NCBI GenBank assembly: GCA_030280995.1
Contig: JASXTE010000012.1
Coordinates: 7,139,001 to 7,203,000, forward strand
Source: Hemileia vastatrix
Taxonomy: Eukaryota > Basidiomycota > Pucciniomycetes > Pucciniales > Zaghouaniaceae
DNA length: 64,000 nucleotides
Direction of reading: 5' to 3'
The notes below the pieces were generated by a model. The model saw only the letters and a list, made by a program, of their open reading frames with translations, ran no database searches and was not told where the DNA came from. Each line of letters starts with the position of its first letter. Positions within the stretch are counted from its first letter, which is position 1. The translations under genes were made by a program, and so were the position numbers. Shown here piece by piece: positions 1 to 11,521 of the stretch.

Positions 1-147
1 GTGCCTCCACTTTTCAGCACTTGCTCCACACATTTTAACTAAAGAATACTTGATAACTTGATGCCCTCTTTCTACCCTTACTTCAACTTCAGGATAATAT
101 GGGGTCACTACCCCGTTTTTACCTAATTTATCTACACCATCATCAAT

Positions 148-720
148 TTATCCAAGCACATAATTTATCATATTTTCATTATTTTCCATTTTATCCTCAT
201 GGTGAAGGTATTTATCATCTTCATCCACAGATATTAATCCAGCCAGTTTAACCTCATGGGGGATGTAAGGAAAGTCTTCAGCACCTATTTTACTGACCTT
301 AATCACAGGTATATATTCATAAAATTCCTCTGATTCATAATCCTCTTCAGTAGGTGGTCTTCTTAATAATCCATCTGTCATATTAAATGTCGTGCCAGGC
401 TTGAAAACTAATTTGATAGAGAAATTCTGAATAAAAGCTACACATCTAGTAATGAGAACATTAGGTAAATTTGGGGAATTGATCATTTGAATTAAAGATT
501 TAGAATCAACTTGTAATTTGAATTGTTTTCCCCATAAGATACTTTGAAGTTTCTTTAAGATTTTAGCCACACCACAAAGTTCCAATTTAAGTTGAGAATA
601 TCTTGATTCCACCTCAGTAAATAATAAAGATTCATACCTGAATGGTCTAATATTACCAGCTTTATCCATTTGATACAGAACTTCCCCAAAAGCAATTTGA
701 CTAGAATCCACTGCTAAATA
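148..720 (-). pseudogene. G4 pol fragment: RNase H domain
   Basis: A 187-codon open stretch starts near DSSQIAFGEVLYQ and contains the RNase H-type segment with LTEVESRYSQLKLELCGV (the region carrying the conserved Glu), VDSKSLIQMI (catalytic Asp) and the exit motif KPGTTFNMTDGLLRRPP. RNase H degrades the RNA strand during reverse transcription of the element. The order and spacing fit the RNase H domain of Ty3/Gypsy Pol. It is followed by an acidic linker (EEDYESEEFYEY) typical before integrase. Upstream RT sequence on the same strand is in other frames, so this is a fragment of a broken polyprotein and not a gene of its own. Confidence 0.75.
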
Positions 721-1780
721 AGTCCAGCCTGCATCATTCTAATATCTTTCACAACTACCTACTTTAACTGGAAAAAAGCCTCTTCACACTTTTCATCCCA
801 CTCCCAGTCAGCATCTCTCCTAATGAACCTTCTCAAAGGAGCAGCCAATGAATAAAAGTCATTGATAAGCATTCTGACATAAACACACACACCTAAAAAC
901 CCTCTGACTTTGGTTGTATTCTTGGATCTTGGTCAGGACTGAATTTTATTTACTTACTTCTTCCACATAATCCCACCCTCTCTACATAGCACATTACCTA
1001 AGATTTCCGAATCTGGCACACAACAAGAAAATTTGGAACCTGAAATAGTTAAACCAGAATCTTCAATCCTAAAAAGAATCCTCTCTAAAATAATGGCATA
1101 TTACCAGATAAATTTTTGTATCCCTGGATTCTCCTTCAATACTTCATTACCATAATCAATTAAAGGTCCTTTTATTCCACCATCATCAATGAATATACCA
1201 GCATATTGTGCAATTTCATCCTATAGAATCCAAGCCATCTGAGCTTGATATATGGCAACTGAATTTGCTGCTCCTTGAGGTAACCTTGTTAGCTGTAGTT
1301 ATCCAAGTGGTGTGTCAAAACTTACACAAGGTCTAGAGTCTAGGTGTAACTCTCTTTCATAATATACCCCTATTATATCTCCCATCTCCCTTCCAAAATC
1401 TCCACAAACTCCTCTGCACTAGGTGGTGTTCCTTAATCTTTTATTGTAACCCTATTTATTTCCCTTAAATCATGAACTACCCAAAGCTTTCCATTAGGTT
1501 TTTTAATACAGAATACTGGACTTGATAACTTGATGATGATTATTTGTATAATACAGCTCTAATTCTTTCACTTATGAATTTTATATAATATTCTTTTAAA
1601 GTAGCAGGTATTTGAATTGGCTTCTGTTGCCATGGATCATGGCAAACAGCTGAATCTTGTAGGGCTCCCCATAAGAATGCTTTAAAACACTTCTCTCCTC
1701 TTTTAAAAATGCAATGTACTACTCCCTCTTAACCATTACATCCAACAAAAACCTTTTTTCTTCCCCTGAAAGGCAATCTT
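721..1780 (-). pseudogene. G4 pol fragment: reverse transcriptase, frameshifted
   Basis: No long frame survives, but the minus strand still reads WILQDEIAQYAGIFIDDGG followed by IKGPLIDYGNEVLKENPG near 1130-1250. FIDD is the catalytic Asp pair in the form used by this lineage. The rest of the fingers and palm is scattered over frames. It would have copied element RNA into DNA. The fragment lies directly upstream, in the element's sense, of the RNase H stretch and supports assignment of the whole region to one element. Confidence 0.6.
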
Positions 1781-4060
1781 AAGGTCCAAAATTAACAACC
1801 TCCAATCTCTTAAAAGTAACCCTGGAAGTTTCAGAAAGTTCAGGTGGGTTCTTGATTAAAGTACAGTCATATGAATCTCTTGATAAATCTGGTCTTCTCA
1901 AAGGCATATTTAATTCAGCCGGATGAGGTTCATTGATTAGACTAGTTTTACTAGCTACCTTTTTATATTTTGCCATTCCAATGTCCACTTTTACTTGAGA
2001 TACTTGATCCATTATAGTTTTGCAATTATATAATTTTTCATAACAATTCTCTTCAGCTTCAGAAGTAGAATCAGAAATAGAGTAAGTTGATACCTAATTT
2101 TTATTTTTAATATTTTCATTATTATAATTACCACCCCTTTTCCATGCATCTAATTTATCATATAATTTTCCATCACCTTTTTCACCTTCATCTTCCACTA
2201 AAAAGTCACCAGTAAATAAAGTTCGAAGTTTAACATCTTGCTGGAAGAAAGAAATAGAATCATCACACATATTATTTTTTTGTGTATTAATTATACTAAG
2301 ATTATTTTTTTGATTTTGTTATGATAATTGAATTTTATCCTCTTGCTGGAGACCATAAAATAATCATTAACTAATATCACCGTAATTAACTAAATTCCCT
2401 TTCCAACTTTTATCCAGAATAATAATTCCCATTTTTCTCTTTGAACAATTTTTAAATTTTATAGAATAATTTGATAAAGATAATAAACATATAGAAAAAT
2501 CCAACACATAATTACATTCCAATGAAATATCAACAGGAAATAATTGAGAATCCACTTGAAATATCTCAAAGTGAGCTGACCTATTGCAATCCAGGATCTT
2601 TTGTGGAGGAGAGATAGCAACTTTAGAGTGATCAGCCCTTACTACCCCAAAAAATGAGGGTCTTCATAAAATTCTTGAAGGAAATAAAAGAATCCAAAAG
2701 AATCCAAATAAAAGATAGATAAAATTCAGACTATTTAAAGGTATTTTATCCTCATTTAAGAAGAATTAAATTCTGGAGATCCCTTGGTTGAAATCCATAA
2801 ATTTGCCTCTAGGGAATATCCACCAATTCCAAACCTCACCAAAACCATTCACCAGAATTATTCCTACCAAAGGACAAAAAGAAACACACACTTTTTTCCA
2901 AATTTTAGGAGAATCCCAATCATTCACCCCATCAATCAAATCCTCTGCACCCTCCATCAGTGCAGGAAAAAAACACCCACTTTTAAAATCTTTTCCTGAG
3001 ATTGAACCAAATCCTCAATACATATACCTAATACATAAACCACTTTGGTATCTTCATTGCAGACAATATCTGCTTCTGAAGACAAAATCTGAGGCGAATA
3101 ATCCTCTAAATCTAACTCCAAATCATCCAGTACAAAATCTTCCCCAAAATACAAAAATTATTCATTAGTGACATAAATATCTTTATCTTCTAAACCTCTT
3201 CTTTCCCAACATAATTGTTATCAAAAATGATATCTTTAGGCTGGCCAAAATTTTCAGGAATAGCTGAATCCAAAATTTCAACACAAGCTACCTCTTCTAC
3301 CTTTTAGTCATAAGAATGTCTTCTCTAGAGTCCAATTCAACAGTATTATGAGTATCCAGATGTTCAAATAAAACCTTCTTTAGCACTTCCATTTCAGAAT
3401 CCTAGTTTCTACAACTAGGAGATTCTTTATAATATTAGCATTAATAAGCACCATCATAACATCTTTTTTAACTTTTTCCCCCATAGTATCCCAAAAAACA
3501 TACTTTGAATTATTTTTATGGTATATAATTTTGTAATCCAACAAATCATCCAAAACCACCTGATATTTAACCATAAACTGATGGTACTGAACCAGAGATT
3601 TTACACCACCTTTTGATTCCCATTTCCTAGATATTTCCTTTAGATCCCCCAATGAATAAACCTTTGGCCACCTTTTTTCCATTTTCATCTTCAGATTCTC
3701 CCAATTTTGACATTTATAGCCATCTATAGCAATAACTTATTCCACCTCTCTTTCTCCCATAAAAAACCTAATCTGCTTTAAAATATCCAAATTTAGTTCT
3801 TAATTTAATCCAGAAGCAGTTTCATACCTAAATAAAAATCCCTCTAAATCATCACCAGAAAACTTGGGCCCATCCCAAGATACAATCCTTACTGATGCCC
3901 TCATAGGTACACCAGCAACCAAAAAATAGATCCAATAGTAAAAGAAATCCCAAAAACATAAGTTTAAACTGTTAAAAGAATATAAGTGTTTGTTAAATAT
4001 GCCTCTTTAAGGCTAAGAAAGTCTTGATACCAAGTAAGATCAATTAAAAGCTAGAGAATT
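1779..4060 (-). pseudogene. G4 gag/protease region, degenerate
   Basis: Short minus-strand open stretches (1779-2012, 2367-2555, 2766-3154, 3380-3688) fill the space between the primer-binding site and RT, where Gag and protease belong. The stretch at 3380-3688 is Lys/Trp-rich and ends near ILKWKC. I could not find an intact zinc knuckle or D-S/T-G protease motif, so the assignment to gag and protease is by position. Nothing here is likely to be translated into a working protein. Confidence 0.45.
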
Positions 4061-4072
4061 CAAACCCCACAT

Positions 4073-4084
4073 TGGGTGCCACCA
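4073..4084 (-). other. Primer-binding site of G4
   Basis: On the minus strand the sequence TGGTGGCACCCA begins one base inside an ACA end that would close the 5' LTR. A TGG-starting 12-mer complementary to a tRNA 3' end at this exact place is the usual Gypsy primer-binding site. Which tRNA is meant was not determined. Confidence 0.6.
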
Positions 4085-4085
4085 A

Positions 4086-4545
4086 TGTAAAAAGACTCTT
4101 ACAGTTGCCTTGATGTAAGCAGAATCCAAGGAAGTTGGATAAAACAAAGAAAACCCTGTCCCTTTAAGTAAATAAAGAGCTCACAATTAACTAAGCTAAA
4201 ACCTCTACTTAGTATGAAACTACCAATAAACTATTTTTATTAACAGTGTTGACATGATAAATCAGTGTTCTTTATAATGAGGGTAAGAAACACAACAGTA
4301 AATCTGTATTTAGAAAAGTTATATAGATTATTGAATAATATGTTTTTATAAAGCTTTTACTTTTATGAATTAGTTGTTAAAATCAGATCCCTGGTAATGA
4401 GACCTTAAAAATACTACCCTATATGTTATTATATATGATTATGAGTGAAATTAATAAATTGTTATGTGAAAGTGTTATATTTATAAGGGTATTACAATTT
4501 TATAATTTGTTTTGTAAATAATAATAATTGTTGATAATACACATT
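4086..4545 (-). repeat. Probable 5' LTR of G4 (outer edge uncertain)
   Basis: The plus strand begins TGTAAAAAG at 4086, giving an LTR that ends ...ACA on the minus strand next to the primer-binding site. The far edge is guessed at an ACA near 4545. No second LTR is available in the window to confirm it. Confidence 0.4.
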
Positions 4546-4645
4546 TTTTGGGTTTGTGATTAAGTTCTTAGATTTTCTCTCTTATCTAAATTCAAGTCTA
4601 CAGGCTTTATATGCATAGTATTTCACGTGCCCTACTTTCCCTAAC

Positions 4646-4718
4646 CAGAGAATTCTGGAGCTTGTCCAGAAATTGCTGGAGTTTGTACAAAGCTTATTCA
4701 GAGAATTCTGGAGCTTGT
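4646..4718. repeat. 20-bp exact direct repeat
   Basis: CAGAGAATTCTGGAGCTTGT occurs at 4646-4665 and again at 4699-4718. Each copy contains the small palindrome AGAATTCT. The rest of 4545-5200 holds nothing I recognise. Confidence 0.7.
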
Positions 4719-5482
4719 ACAGACTTCTGGACTCAGTTAGAACCTTTAAAATACTAGTAAAAAATCTAGAAAAATTATATATGATAGAGCTACTCCTCAT
4801 TTATAATCCAATCAAGCTTTTGTATTCTGTGCAGCCCTTTTTATATAGTAAAAAACTATCAATGATAAGTAAATTGTGAAAAATCAAAAATAACCAAAAA
4901 TACTTTATAAAGTTATTTAAAATTGTAGAAAAATAGTAAAAATTCCTCAAAAATTCCCAAAGGCACTTGAAACTCCTGAATTAAATTTTCATGCTCTTTT
5001 AGACCTATACTTTCATTTCCTGACTGTTAATTATTTGTTTAATCTTGACTCAAAAAATTAACCCCTTTTGACAACTTTTAATACTCATTCTTTCAAATAT
5101 AAACATTTTAAAATTAAATTGGCTTTTCCAATCTTATTAATCATCTCCCAAAAATCCTATTTAATAAAATTAAGTATCCTACTAAACTTTAGGCTGCCAC
5201 AGCAGCTAAATTGATGATTTTCACCTGGAATCAGATCAATGGAAAATATATATGGTCAATGAGGTGGCAGGGTTTTGACTCCTACATTTTCAAATAGTGG
5301 TAAGAATTCATAATAGGCTTCAGGGATCATTCCTTGAGGCTTTTTGTTGTCTTTGAGGACTGGAACCTAGCCTCAATCTTGGCAGATATGTTCCATGCTG
5401 TTGCATCACATTCAAGTTCTTCCTCTTCCTCCAGCACCCCCTACAATTCCTGTAACTTAGCATAAAAAGAAAGTGTCATTTC

Positions 5483-6055
5483 TTAAAACAACTCTAATGA
5501 TGATAATAAAACACCAGGAGACTTGCCAGACAGGGCCCATGACCCCTGAGGGGGCCAGGGGGATAATTCTTTCTCTGCAACTTCCACATTTTTAACCTGT
5601 GCCTCACATCTTCTCTGTTGGGATTTTTTCTCCTCTTGGTGTGCTTCATCCCCTCTCTGGTTTTCTCTGGTGCTCCCCCTTGGTGAACTATCTCCAGCCT
5701 TCTGCTTCAAATCAAGAGGAAGCATCAGCTCTAGCGGAAATTCAACTGATGATAACAAAACATCAGAAGATACCCCAGGATGGGCTTCTGGCCCCTTCAG
5801 CAACCAAAACTTTAATTGCTGCATCCATTTTCTTCTTATCTGAACCTTATTTTCCTTCCAATAAATCTTCATGTTATATTGCTCCAGCACAGTTATCACC
5901 AGTACCATGTTTTTCTGGTCCTTCAAGTTTGTTGCATACTTCTTGAACTGAGACTCCTTTCTGTCACACCAGAACCTGAAAAAAACCTTCTCTCTTACTC
6001 CTACTCCCCCACTTGGGGATCCGTCAAATGTATTTAGACACTTAGGGTGGTCCAA
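5483..6055 (-). pseudogene. G3' protease-RT linker fragment
   Basis: A 190-codon stretch contains the blocks FDGSPSGGVG, VFFRFWCDRKESQFKKYA and VSSDVLLSSVEFPLEL, which recur with small changes in G3 (28687-29100). In this family the region follows the aspartic protease and precedes RT. The expected hydrophobic (I/L)GM-type turn of the protease fold is altered here (VLVITVLEQYN against VLGMTWLNHYN in G3). It has no start of its own; it is a slice of a former polyprotein. Confidence 0.65.
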
Positions 6056-6199
6056 CTTTTCTTTTTTCTTTTTATTTCTCTGTAAAAACTTGTTTGAAAT
6101 AAAACAGTCTGTGTCCCCACAGTCCAGTAGGGCTCATACATTTGTTTTGACATCAAGGGTCATTAACAGCAATTTCAGTATAATAAGATTATTGTTCAC

Positions 6200-6860
6200 T
6201 TGAAGTGGCTTACATGCTGATAATTTTTCTACTAAATCTACAATATCCTTTCCATTTAATATGCTCAAGGAAGTTACAAACTTCACTCCCAAGCTCTGTT
6301 TCTTACCTGTACCTTTCCTGCACTATCCTCCACTTTTCTAACCCTGATTTTCCCTCTACACTCCCTTGCCAAGTGGCCACTGCCTCAAAACCTTAGACTG
6401 AAGCCTTTTCTCATGTGTCTTTGGTATTCTTCATATGAAAGCCTTTTCATCCCACTAGCACCTTGTGCATTTACTTTGTTGATATACATTTCATTTGGGT
6501 CCTTGGATATTGCCCCTCTTTATGAGGCATATTTGCACCACTGACAAGTGCCACTTTAACCATCCATTTTATGATGCATAAAATTGTTATCAATTTAGAT
6601 ATCCAGTTATGTGAGTTCTTGGAGAGAGGTTGGGCCAGGGTGACTAATTAGCGTGTTTCTGATTTTTTGTGAGAGCCCATTCCTGAAGTGGAACATGAGT
6701 GACCCTTCCCCCCATTTTGTGACATAACTGGCATGGCCCTGGAATTCTGACACATACCTGGCGACAGAATTTTTTTGGCTTAATTGGTTTAATGAGTGTT
6801 CTGAGGTGGTGGCCAAATTGGGATTTCCAAAAGCTATCTCAAATACTGCCATGAATTGGC
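6200..6860 (-). pseudogene. G3' gag fragment
   Basis: The minus strand at 6852-6607 encodes a Gag core segment with the blocks VARYVSEFQGHASYVTKWGE and LMFHFRNGLSQKIRNTLISH. The same blocks are found in G3 at 27990-28205. This is the capsid-like helical region of Ty3/Gypsy Gag, which packages element RNA in virus-like particles. Stops and frame changes interrupt it on both sides. Confidence 0.65.
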
Positions 6861-7290
6861 ACCTTCCAGGAGTTTATTTGTAAATGTCCTTGTGTGACAT
6901 TCTGCCTCATCTGTGAGGTAAGATATTTCAAATCCACTTTTTGATTGCTCATCTTGGAACTGATGGCCATTGAGAAGGACATAGAGTTTTACCTGTGATG
7001 CATATTGATCTGCCTGGGGGCCTTACTTTATATCAAAGATTGCTGTCAATGCAATCTTTGGGCCTTTGATGAGTGGAATTAGTGCTTTGGCTTCAGAAGC
7101 ATCCAACTCTGCCTTTTTGGGGCTTCAATAAGAGGGTTTTTATCTGATAGAAATTCCATGAGTCTAGAATTCTGTTTTTACAAGCATTTCATCTGCTCTT
7201 GCATTGCAGAAGGGAGTGCTACATTGGATTGACTCAGGGGCTCATGATTCTTTTGTAGATTTGAAAAAATTTAAAGAGCTAAGAAGGCAG

Positions 7291-7540
7291 ACTACTACTA
7301 GCCCTGTTTCTAGCCTGAGATGGGACTGAATATATTATTATGACAAGCAGTGAGACAGGACTGACTATGCTGATACAGCAGTGAGACTATGAAGTGACTG
7401 GATTACTATATAATTTGTCTGATTAGGAGCACCCCAGAGTGCTTGTCCGATAAAACCCCCTTATACAATATAAATTTCCTTTTCCTATTACAATGTATAG
7501 TGCCCAAAGTGCTGCTCCTACTCACCTCTCAACCCAAACA
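7291..7540 (-). repeat. LTR of G3'
   Basis: On the minus strand it starts TGTTTGGGTTGAGAG and shares its layout with the LTRs of G3 at 27152 and 33509: a TGTAATAGG block, then CACTGCTGTATCAGCATAGT near the 3' end. The 3' edge is set by comparison and is approximate. Confidence 0.65.
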
Positions 7541-8224
7541 CTAATAGGAAGCTGGCTGCCTGGCTAACAAAATAGCACTACCCACCCATGAACCCCTTAA
7601 ACAATAAGGCAGCCAGCAAATCTGGCTGGATGTTTTTAAAATAACAGCATATACCACCAAATAACCTCAACATAACACTAACTCCCAAAAATTAGATAAT
7701 CTACCACTGTACCTCTGTCAAAAAATAAAATCGATGAACATATGTATCCTTCCCCTGCATATATATCTCCAAGCCTGCCACCCCCACTGCCAAATGACTA
7801 AAAAATAACCAACAAGTCAGCCATTGGTTGATTAAGTATTATTATTATTATTTTTTACAGAATTATAGATTAAAAATACACAGTTTCAATTGAAGTTAGA
7901 AACAAATTTTTAGTGTAAAATAGTAAAGCTCTTAAATTTTTAATTATGTAAGTATTTTCTAATTATTAAATAATTTTTTTTTGTTTTTGTTTGTCCAGTA
8001 GGAAATGGAATTGTTTAATCAGAATGGAACTCTTCTCAAAATAATAACCAAATGAAAAAAGCTCCTCCAGGTTTGATATCTTGCTACAACTTTACTCATG
8101 ATGGCTGCTCCTTCAAAATAATTCAAAAGAAAATCTAAAGGATAAAGAAGGTAAAAAAATAAGGAAAAGGTGATAAATTTAATAAAAGTCTAAGTAGATC
8201 AAAAAATTATGGGTATTTGTAAAG
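7541..8224. other. No gene seen
   Basis: AT-rich sequence with several inexact short repeats of the GGCTGGCTG type near 7550-7640. No coding signal or element boundary was recognised. Confidence 0.5.
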
Positions 8225-8460
8225 TCATCAAATATTTATTATTCTTTAATAAATTTTTAATAAATAAATCTGATATTTCAATTAAATAAGCTAAGGTGAT
8301 GGGCCAACAACCTTTGTGTTGTATACCTGGTCATCATGAAAACATGAAATTGAATCATGGGGTTCCTCTAGCTAATAACTGTGGAGTGTCCCAAACTAAG
8401 TTTATAGACTTGCTCTATATTTTGGCATGTGGAATTTTCATTACATTAAAAGAGTAGATT
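8225..8460 (-). repeat. Dispersed repeat R2, copy 1
   Basis: This stretch matches, in reverse orientation, 23180-23440. Shared blocks include GATGGGCCAACAAC, TGTGTTGTATA and CATGGGGTTCCTCTAGC. It has no ORF. Its type is unknown; it might be a decayed MITE or SINE. Confidence 0.65.
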
Positions 8461-8574
8461 TGGCATATCTTATTTATTCATTTATCACAGGAGAAAAAAT
8501 CAGTGAACTAGCAGTCTAGTTGTTTTTTTGGTCCTTGTTAGAGTCCTGGTTGTGACTCTTCTCAATACCCTGTA

Positions 8575-8895
8575 GTGACCATGGTTGAGCTCCTTCCCTT
8601 TCACTTTCCCATAAACATTCATTTGTGCACTCACTTGCTTCTTTCCATTATCCCTTTTTTCTTTCCTCCTTCTGCTTGTAATTTTTTGCTCCATCTGTTC
8701 CTTTTTTTCTGTCTTCTTTCTGTGTCTCTCTTTTACTCATCTGAAACCTCCCTCGCTCTTCTACTTACTTTCCCCCCTGTTCTCTGCTTTTCTTATCTAC
8801 TCACTCCCTCTCCCTCTCTTCTTCCCACTTTAAACTTCTTTTTCTGTTTTGTTTACTTTGTTCCTATTTCCTTTTTTCACATTCTTTCAATTTAG
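8575..8895. repeat. Pyrimidine-rich tract
   Basis: The plus strand is almost all C and T for about 320 bp. The open frame across it is a composition effect with no family features. Similar strand-biased tracts recur at 21230-21990, 24640-24900 and 34880-35110. Confidence 0.6.
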
Positions 8896-9539
8896 ACTTG
8901 AATTTAAACTTAATAGCAAACTGGAAACAAATCTTGTTTTTCAGAGCTATATTCAATAAGTAGTTTCCTTTCAACTGAATTTTTACCATTGCTTTTTAAT
9001 TGTTCAACATTTTTTGTGCTTACAAAACCAAAATTTCCTTTGAGTTTTAAGCTTAACAGAATGCACAGTTGGAAAAAACTGTGCACTTCTTCAGTGAGAT
9101 TGTCACATACATTGTATAATTCATTCAATTCATCAGTTATAATCACCATAGTTGTTTCCAGGTTGGTTCTTTTGCTTTTTATCACACAGATTTTTTCTGC
9201 CATTAAAAAAACTATTACTGCCAACTTTGACAATGATCTATATTTATTTTTATGCATACTTAATTTGGCTAGTAATTAGAAAAATATTGATCAAAAACAT
9301 TCAATCTAATTTAATAAATTAATGTGCAATGGAAATGGGTGTTTCTCTAAATCTGAGAAACATGGGTTGAAAACATTTTTTACAGCATTGCCATCTACTT
9401 GCAAACAAATAATCACCTGGTAGGAAATATAAAATAAACAAAAAGAACATTTGGATATAACTGAAAAACAGGGTAAATCATTTTATTCATCACAAAATCT
9501 TTTTGATGCCTTCCAAAAATGGTCTCAGTTTATCTTAAT
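8896..9539. other. No gene seen
   Basis: AT-rich sequence. Overlapping short frames on both strands look random. Nothing is supported until the TOM1-like fragment begins. Confidence 0.4.
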
Positions 9540-10046
9540 TTACTTCAGATGATGCATAAGAACTGAAAGGGTATCCTTTGGTAGAGCATCAGTCAAAACC
9601 CTCATCGCTGTTATCAAAGCCTCAATGGCATGAGTTGCAGAAACATCATAAGGAATACAAGGCAACCGAAATAATCCTAATAAGACATCCAAAGCACCCG
9701 TTGACATAAACTCTTGAAAATGCATAGAATTCTGCAACTTTGCTTCAAGTAGCTATAAAAAAAGAAAGTTAAGATGACAAAACTTATAAGAAAGAGGAGC
9801 ATAACCTGAACATGTTTGTTATATACTTACTTGGCACAAAACATCAATCAATAACAAAACTTCATTTCCCGTATGTCCATCCTTATTTTTCTCACTTGAG
9901 TCTTTCTCTTTATCAGGAGTTGCTACATGAATGGTCGCAGAAAGAATTCCACCTTGTAAATCCATACCAGTCAAATCTAATGTAGGTGGAAAACAAGGTA
10001 TGCAGAGATTTGAATCTAGAGAACATCCTTTAACAACTTGTGATGT
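9540..10046 (-). pseudogene. TOM1: TOM1/HUWE1-like E3 ubiquitin ligase, two-exon fragment
   Basis: Minus strand: exon A 10046-9831 and exon B 9752-9540, separated by a 78-nt intron with donor GTAAGT and acceptor TATAG, phase 0. Exon A includes LDLTGMDLQGGILSAT and ends NEVLLLIDVLCQ. Exon B reads LLEAKLQNSMHFQEF then MSTGALDVLLGLFRLPCIPY. This matches the N-terminal armadillo-like region (DUF908/DUF913 type) of giant HECT ligases of the TOM1/HUWE1 family. The full protein is over 3000 residues, so this is a small internal piece with no start, no HECT domain and a stop soon after exon B. It is joined directly to an adenosine kinase fragment. Family assignment is from memory. Confidence 0.65.
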
Positions 10047-10050
10047 TTAG

Positions 10051-10624
10051 AGATGGTCAACTGAGAAATTTTCTGCTGCCTCCAATTGAGTACAAAGAGA
10101 CCTGAATGAAAGGATCAGCGTACAATCCCTAGTATGTATTGCTGTAAAGCCAAAATAGATCAAGACACTTTTGTTAAATGTACTCACCTGTTGTAGCCTG
10201 TGATCACAAGAGCACAAGCTGCGGTAGGAGCAGTATCATGAACCTGGTAGATATCTTTCAAGCCCTTATTTTGATTTGCTTTCTTTAATTGATCAGAAAA
10301 TTCATCCTTCCCAACACATCCTATGTAAACTTTCAAGTGCTCTGATAACACATATTGTGCAAACCCAGCAGCATTTTGTGCAGCGCCTCCAGCCACGTAA
10401 TTTGGGTTCAAGTGAGCTACTTTTGAATAACTTGTGCGGGAGAAAGTGAAGGTACATAGACAAGTTAGAAGACATCACAGCAAGATGATATCAATTTTGT
10501 GGATGAAATTGATGGTGAATCAAACAAAGAAATGAGAGTTACATTTCAGGTTGTTTCTTGTCAACTAAGATGGTATCATTTGGTTTCAATCCGTATTTGT
10601 CTAACAAATGTTCCACATTTTTGA
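10051..10624 (-). pseudogene. ADO1: Adenosine kinase, three-exon N-terminal fragment
   Basis: Minus strand: exon 1 10624-10543 (VEHLLDKYGLKPNDTILVD), exon 2 10430-10198 (SKVAHLNPNYVAGGAAQNAA, YIGCVGKDEFSDQL, ALVITGYN) and exon 3 10101-10051 (SLCTQLEAAENFSVDHL). Introns of 112 and 96 nt have GT-AG ends (GTAACT and GTGAGT donors), and the phases join correctly. Adenosine kinase is a PfkB-family sugar kinase that makes AMP from adenosine. The VAGGAAQN block is the substrate-binding signature. The first exon with the start codon and about two thirds of the protein, including the catalytic GAGD motif, are missing. After VDHL the match stops at an in-frame TAA and TOM1-like sequence begins. Confidence 0.88.
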
Positions 10625-11418
10625 CTTGTATGTTGAGTAAAGATGTCAAAAAAATACAAAAGATTGTTTTCTCTTGATCAGTGTCCACCAAACAATTGCA
10701 AGTGGGGCTCAGTGACAAACTCACAATTTCCAATTGGCAACAAAGGACATGAAGAGTGGGAAATGGCTGGAGTAAAACAGCAATGAGCAAACGAAAGAAA
10801 GATGTGATGATGAGGATGAAGAATAGAAATCTAAGTCTGAATTCAAGGCCAAAGATGGATGGAAAATTCAATTGGTTAAAGTGTGAAGTTTCTGAACGCA
10901 ACTCTGGCTCTTTCTACCTCAGTTGTGTGAAAGTTTTCCAGAAAAATTGACAATGAAAAACTGTCAAGATACAGTAAGATTGAAAAGCGTTGCTCCCAGT
11001 TTGGCAAGCTAAAATTCATGATTTTTATATAGAAAGTTTGATATTTAAAAGCAAAGTTAGCAAGGGTTGGTTCATGTAGGCAATTTTTGTTTTTAAATGT
11101 CTGGCTGTCTGTCTAAAAGTTTTGAATGTTTTTTGAAGAACTCCACCAACCTTTTCCAATATTGCTTTACTCTGCTAAATCTTTTTCTGTGTGACAAGGG
11201 TTGAGGGTTGAGAAAAAAGAAAAGAAAAGATAAAAGAGCATGAGAAAAACCAATACAGGTAAATAATAAAAAAAGGAAAAATGGAAATCAAACAAAAAAA
11301 AAGCCCAAACATCATAGGAAGAAAACAACTTGCAATTTGTACAATTTTTAAGTAAAATTTTGATTAATCCCAAATCTGAAAGGGCAATTTTTTAAGTGAG
11401 AGGAGTTAAGTCATTCAT
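10625..11418. other. No gene seen
   Basis: This lies upstream, in sense, of the adenosine kinase fragment. The missing first exon would be expected here, but I could not identify one. The open frame through 10901 is intron read-through. Confidence 0.4.
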
Positions 11419-11521
11419 CTAAATACCAATTCTCTGTTCCTCAATGGCAGGATCTTCTTTGATTTCTTTTCCATCAGCATCTTTATTGTTCTTATTACCA
11501 GGACCAGGTAAGTCATAGCTT
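11419..11521 (-). pseudogene. Possible terminal exon of an unidentified host gene
   Basis: The minus strand reads SYDLPGPGNKNNKDADGKE then IKEDPAIEEQRIGI and a stop, preceded by an AAAAG that could be an acceptor. The hydrophilic, non-repetitive composition looks like genuine coding sequence, and it lies on the same strand as the two gene fragments beside it. I do not recognise the family. It could also be chance. Confidence 0.3.

Larger units (their letters stand above)
1..4085 (-). mobile_element. Decayed Ty3/Gypsy retrotransposon G4 (internal region, 3' part outside window)
   Basis: Reading the minus strand from 4085 down to 1 gives, in order, a primer-binding site, gag-like remnants, a protease-region remnant, reverse transcriptase and RNase H. 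This is the Ty3/Gypsy gene order. The reading frame is broken many times, so it is an old copy. The integrase part and the other LTR must lie left of the window. The identity rests on the RNase H stretch (148-720) and on an F-I-D-D motif at about 1180-1193, which is the catalytic box form seen in a common rust-fungus Gypsy lineage. No intact protein can be made from it. Confidence 0.75.
5200..7540 (-). mobile_element. Truncated Ty3/Gypsy copy G3' (LTR, gag, protease)
   Basis: Minus strand: LTR at 7540-7291, gag remnant around 6850-6200, protease-region ORF 6055-5483, then the start of the RT lead-in, which stops abruptly near 5200. The order and sequence match the plus-strand element G3 at 27152-33785, including the protease-region segment at 28687-29100 and the stretch just before RT at 29400-29530. 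RT, RNase H and integrase are missing, so the copy is truncated at its 3' side. Confidence 0.75.

Noticed and set aside
8575..9279. Plus and minus frames of about 100 codons
   Set aside because: Low-complexity translation of a pyrimidine tract and AT-rich DNA, overlapping on both strands without family features.
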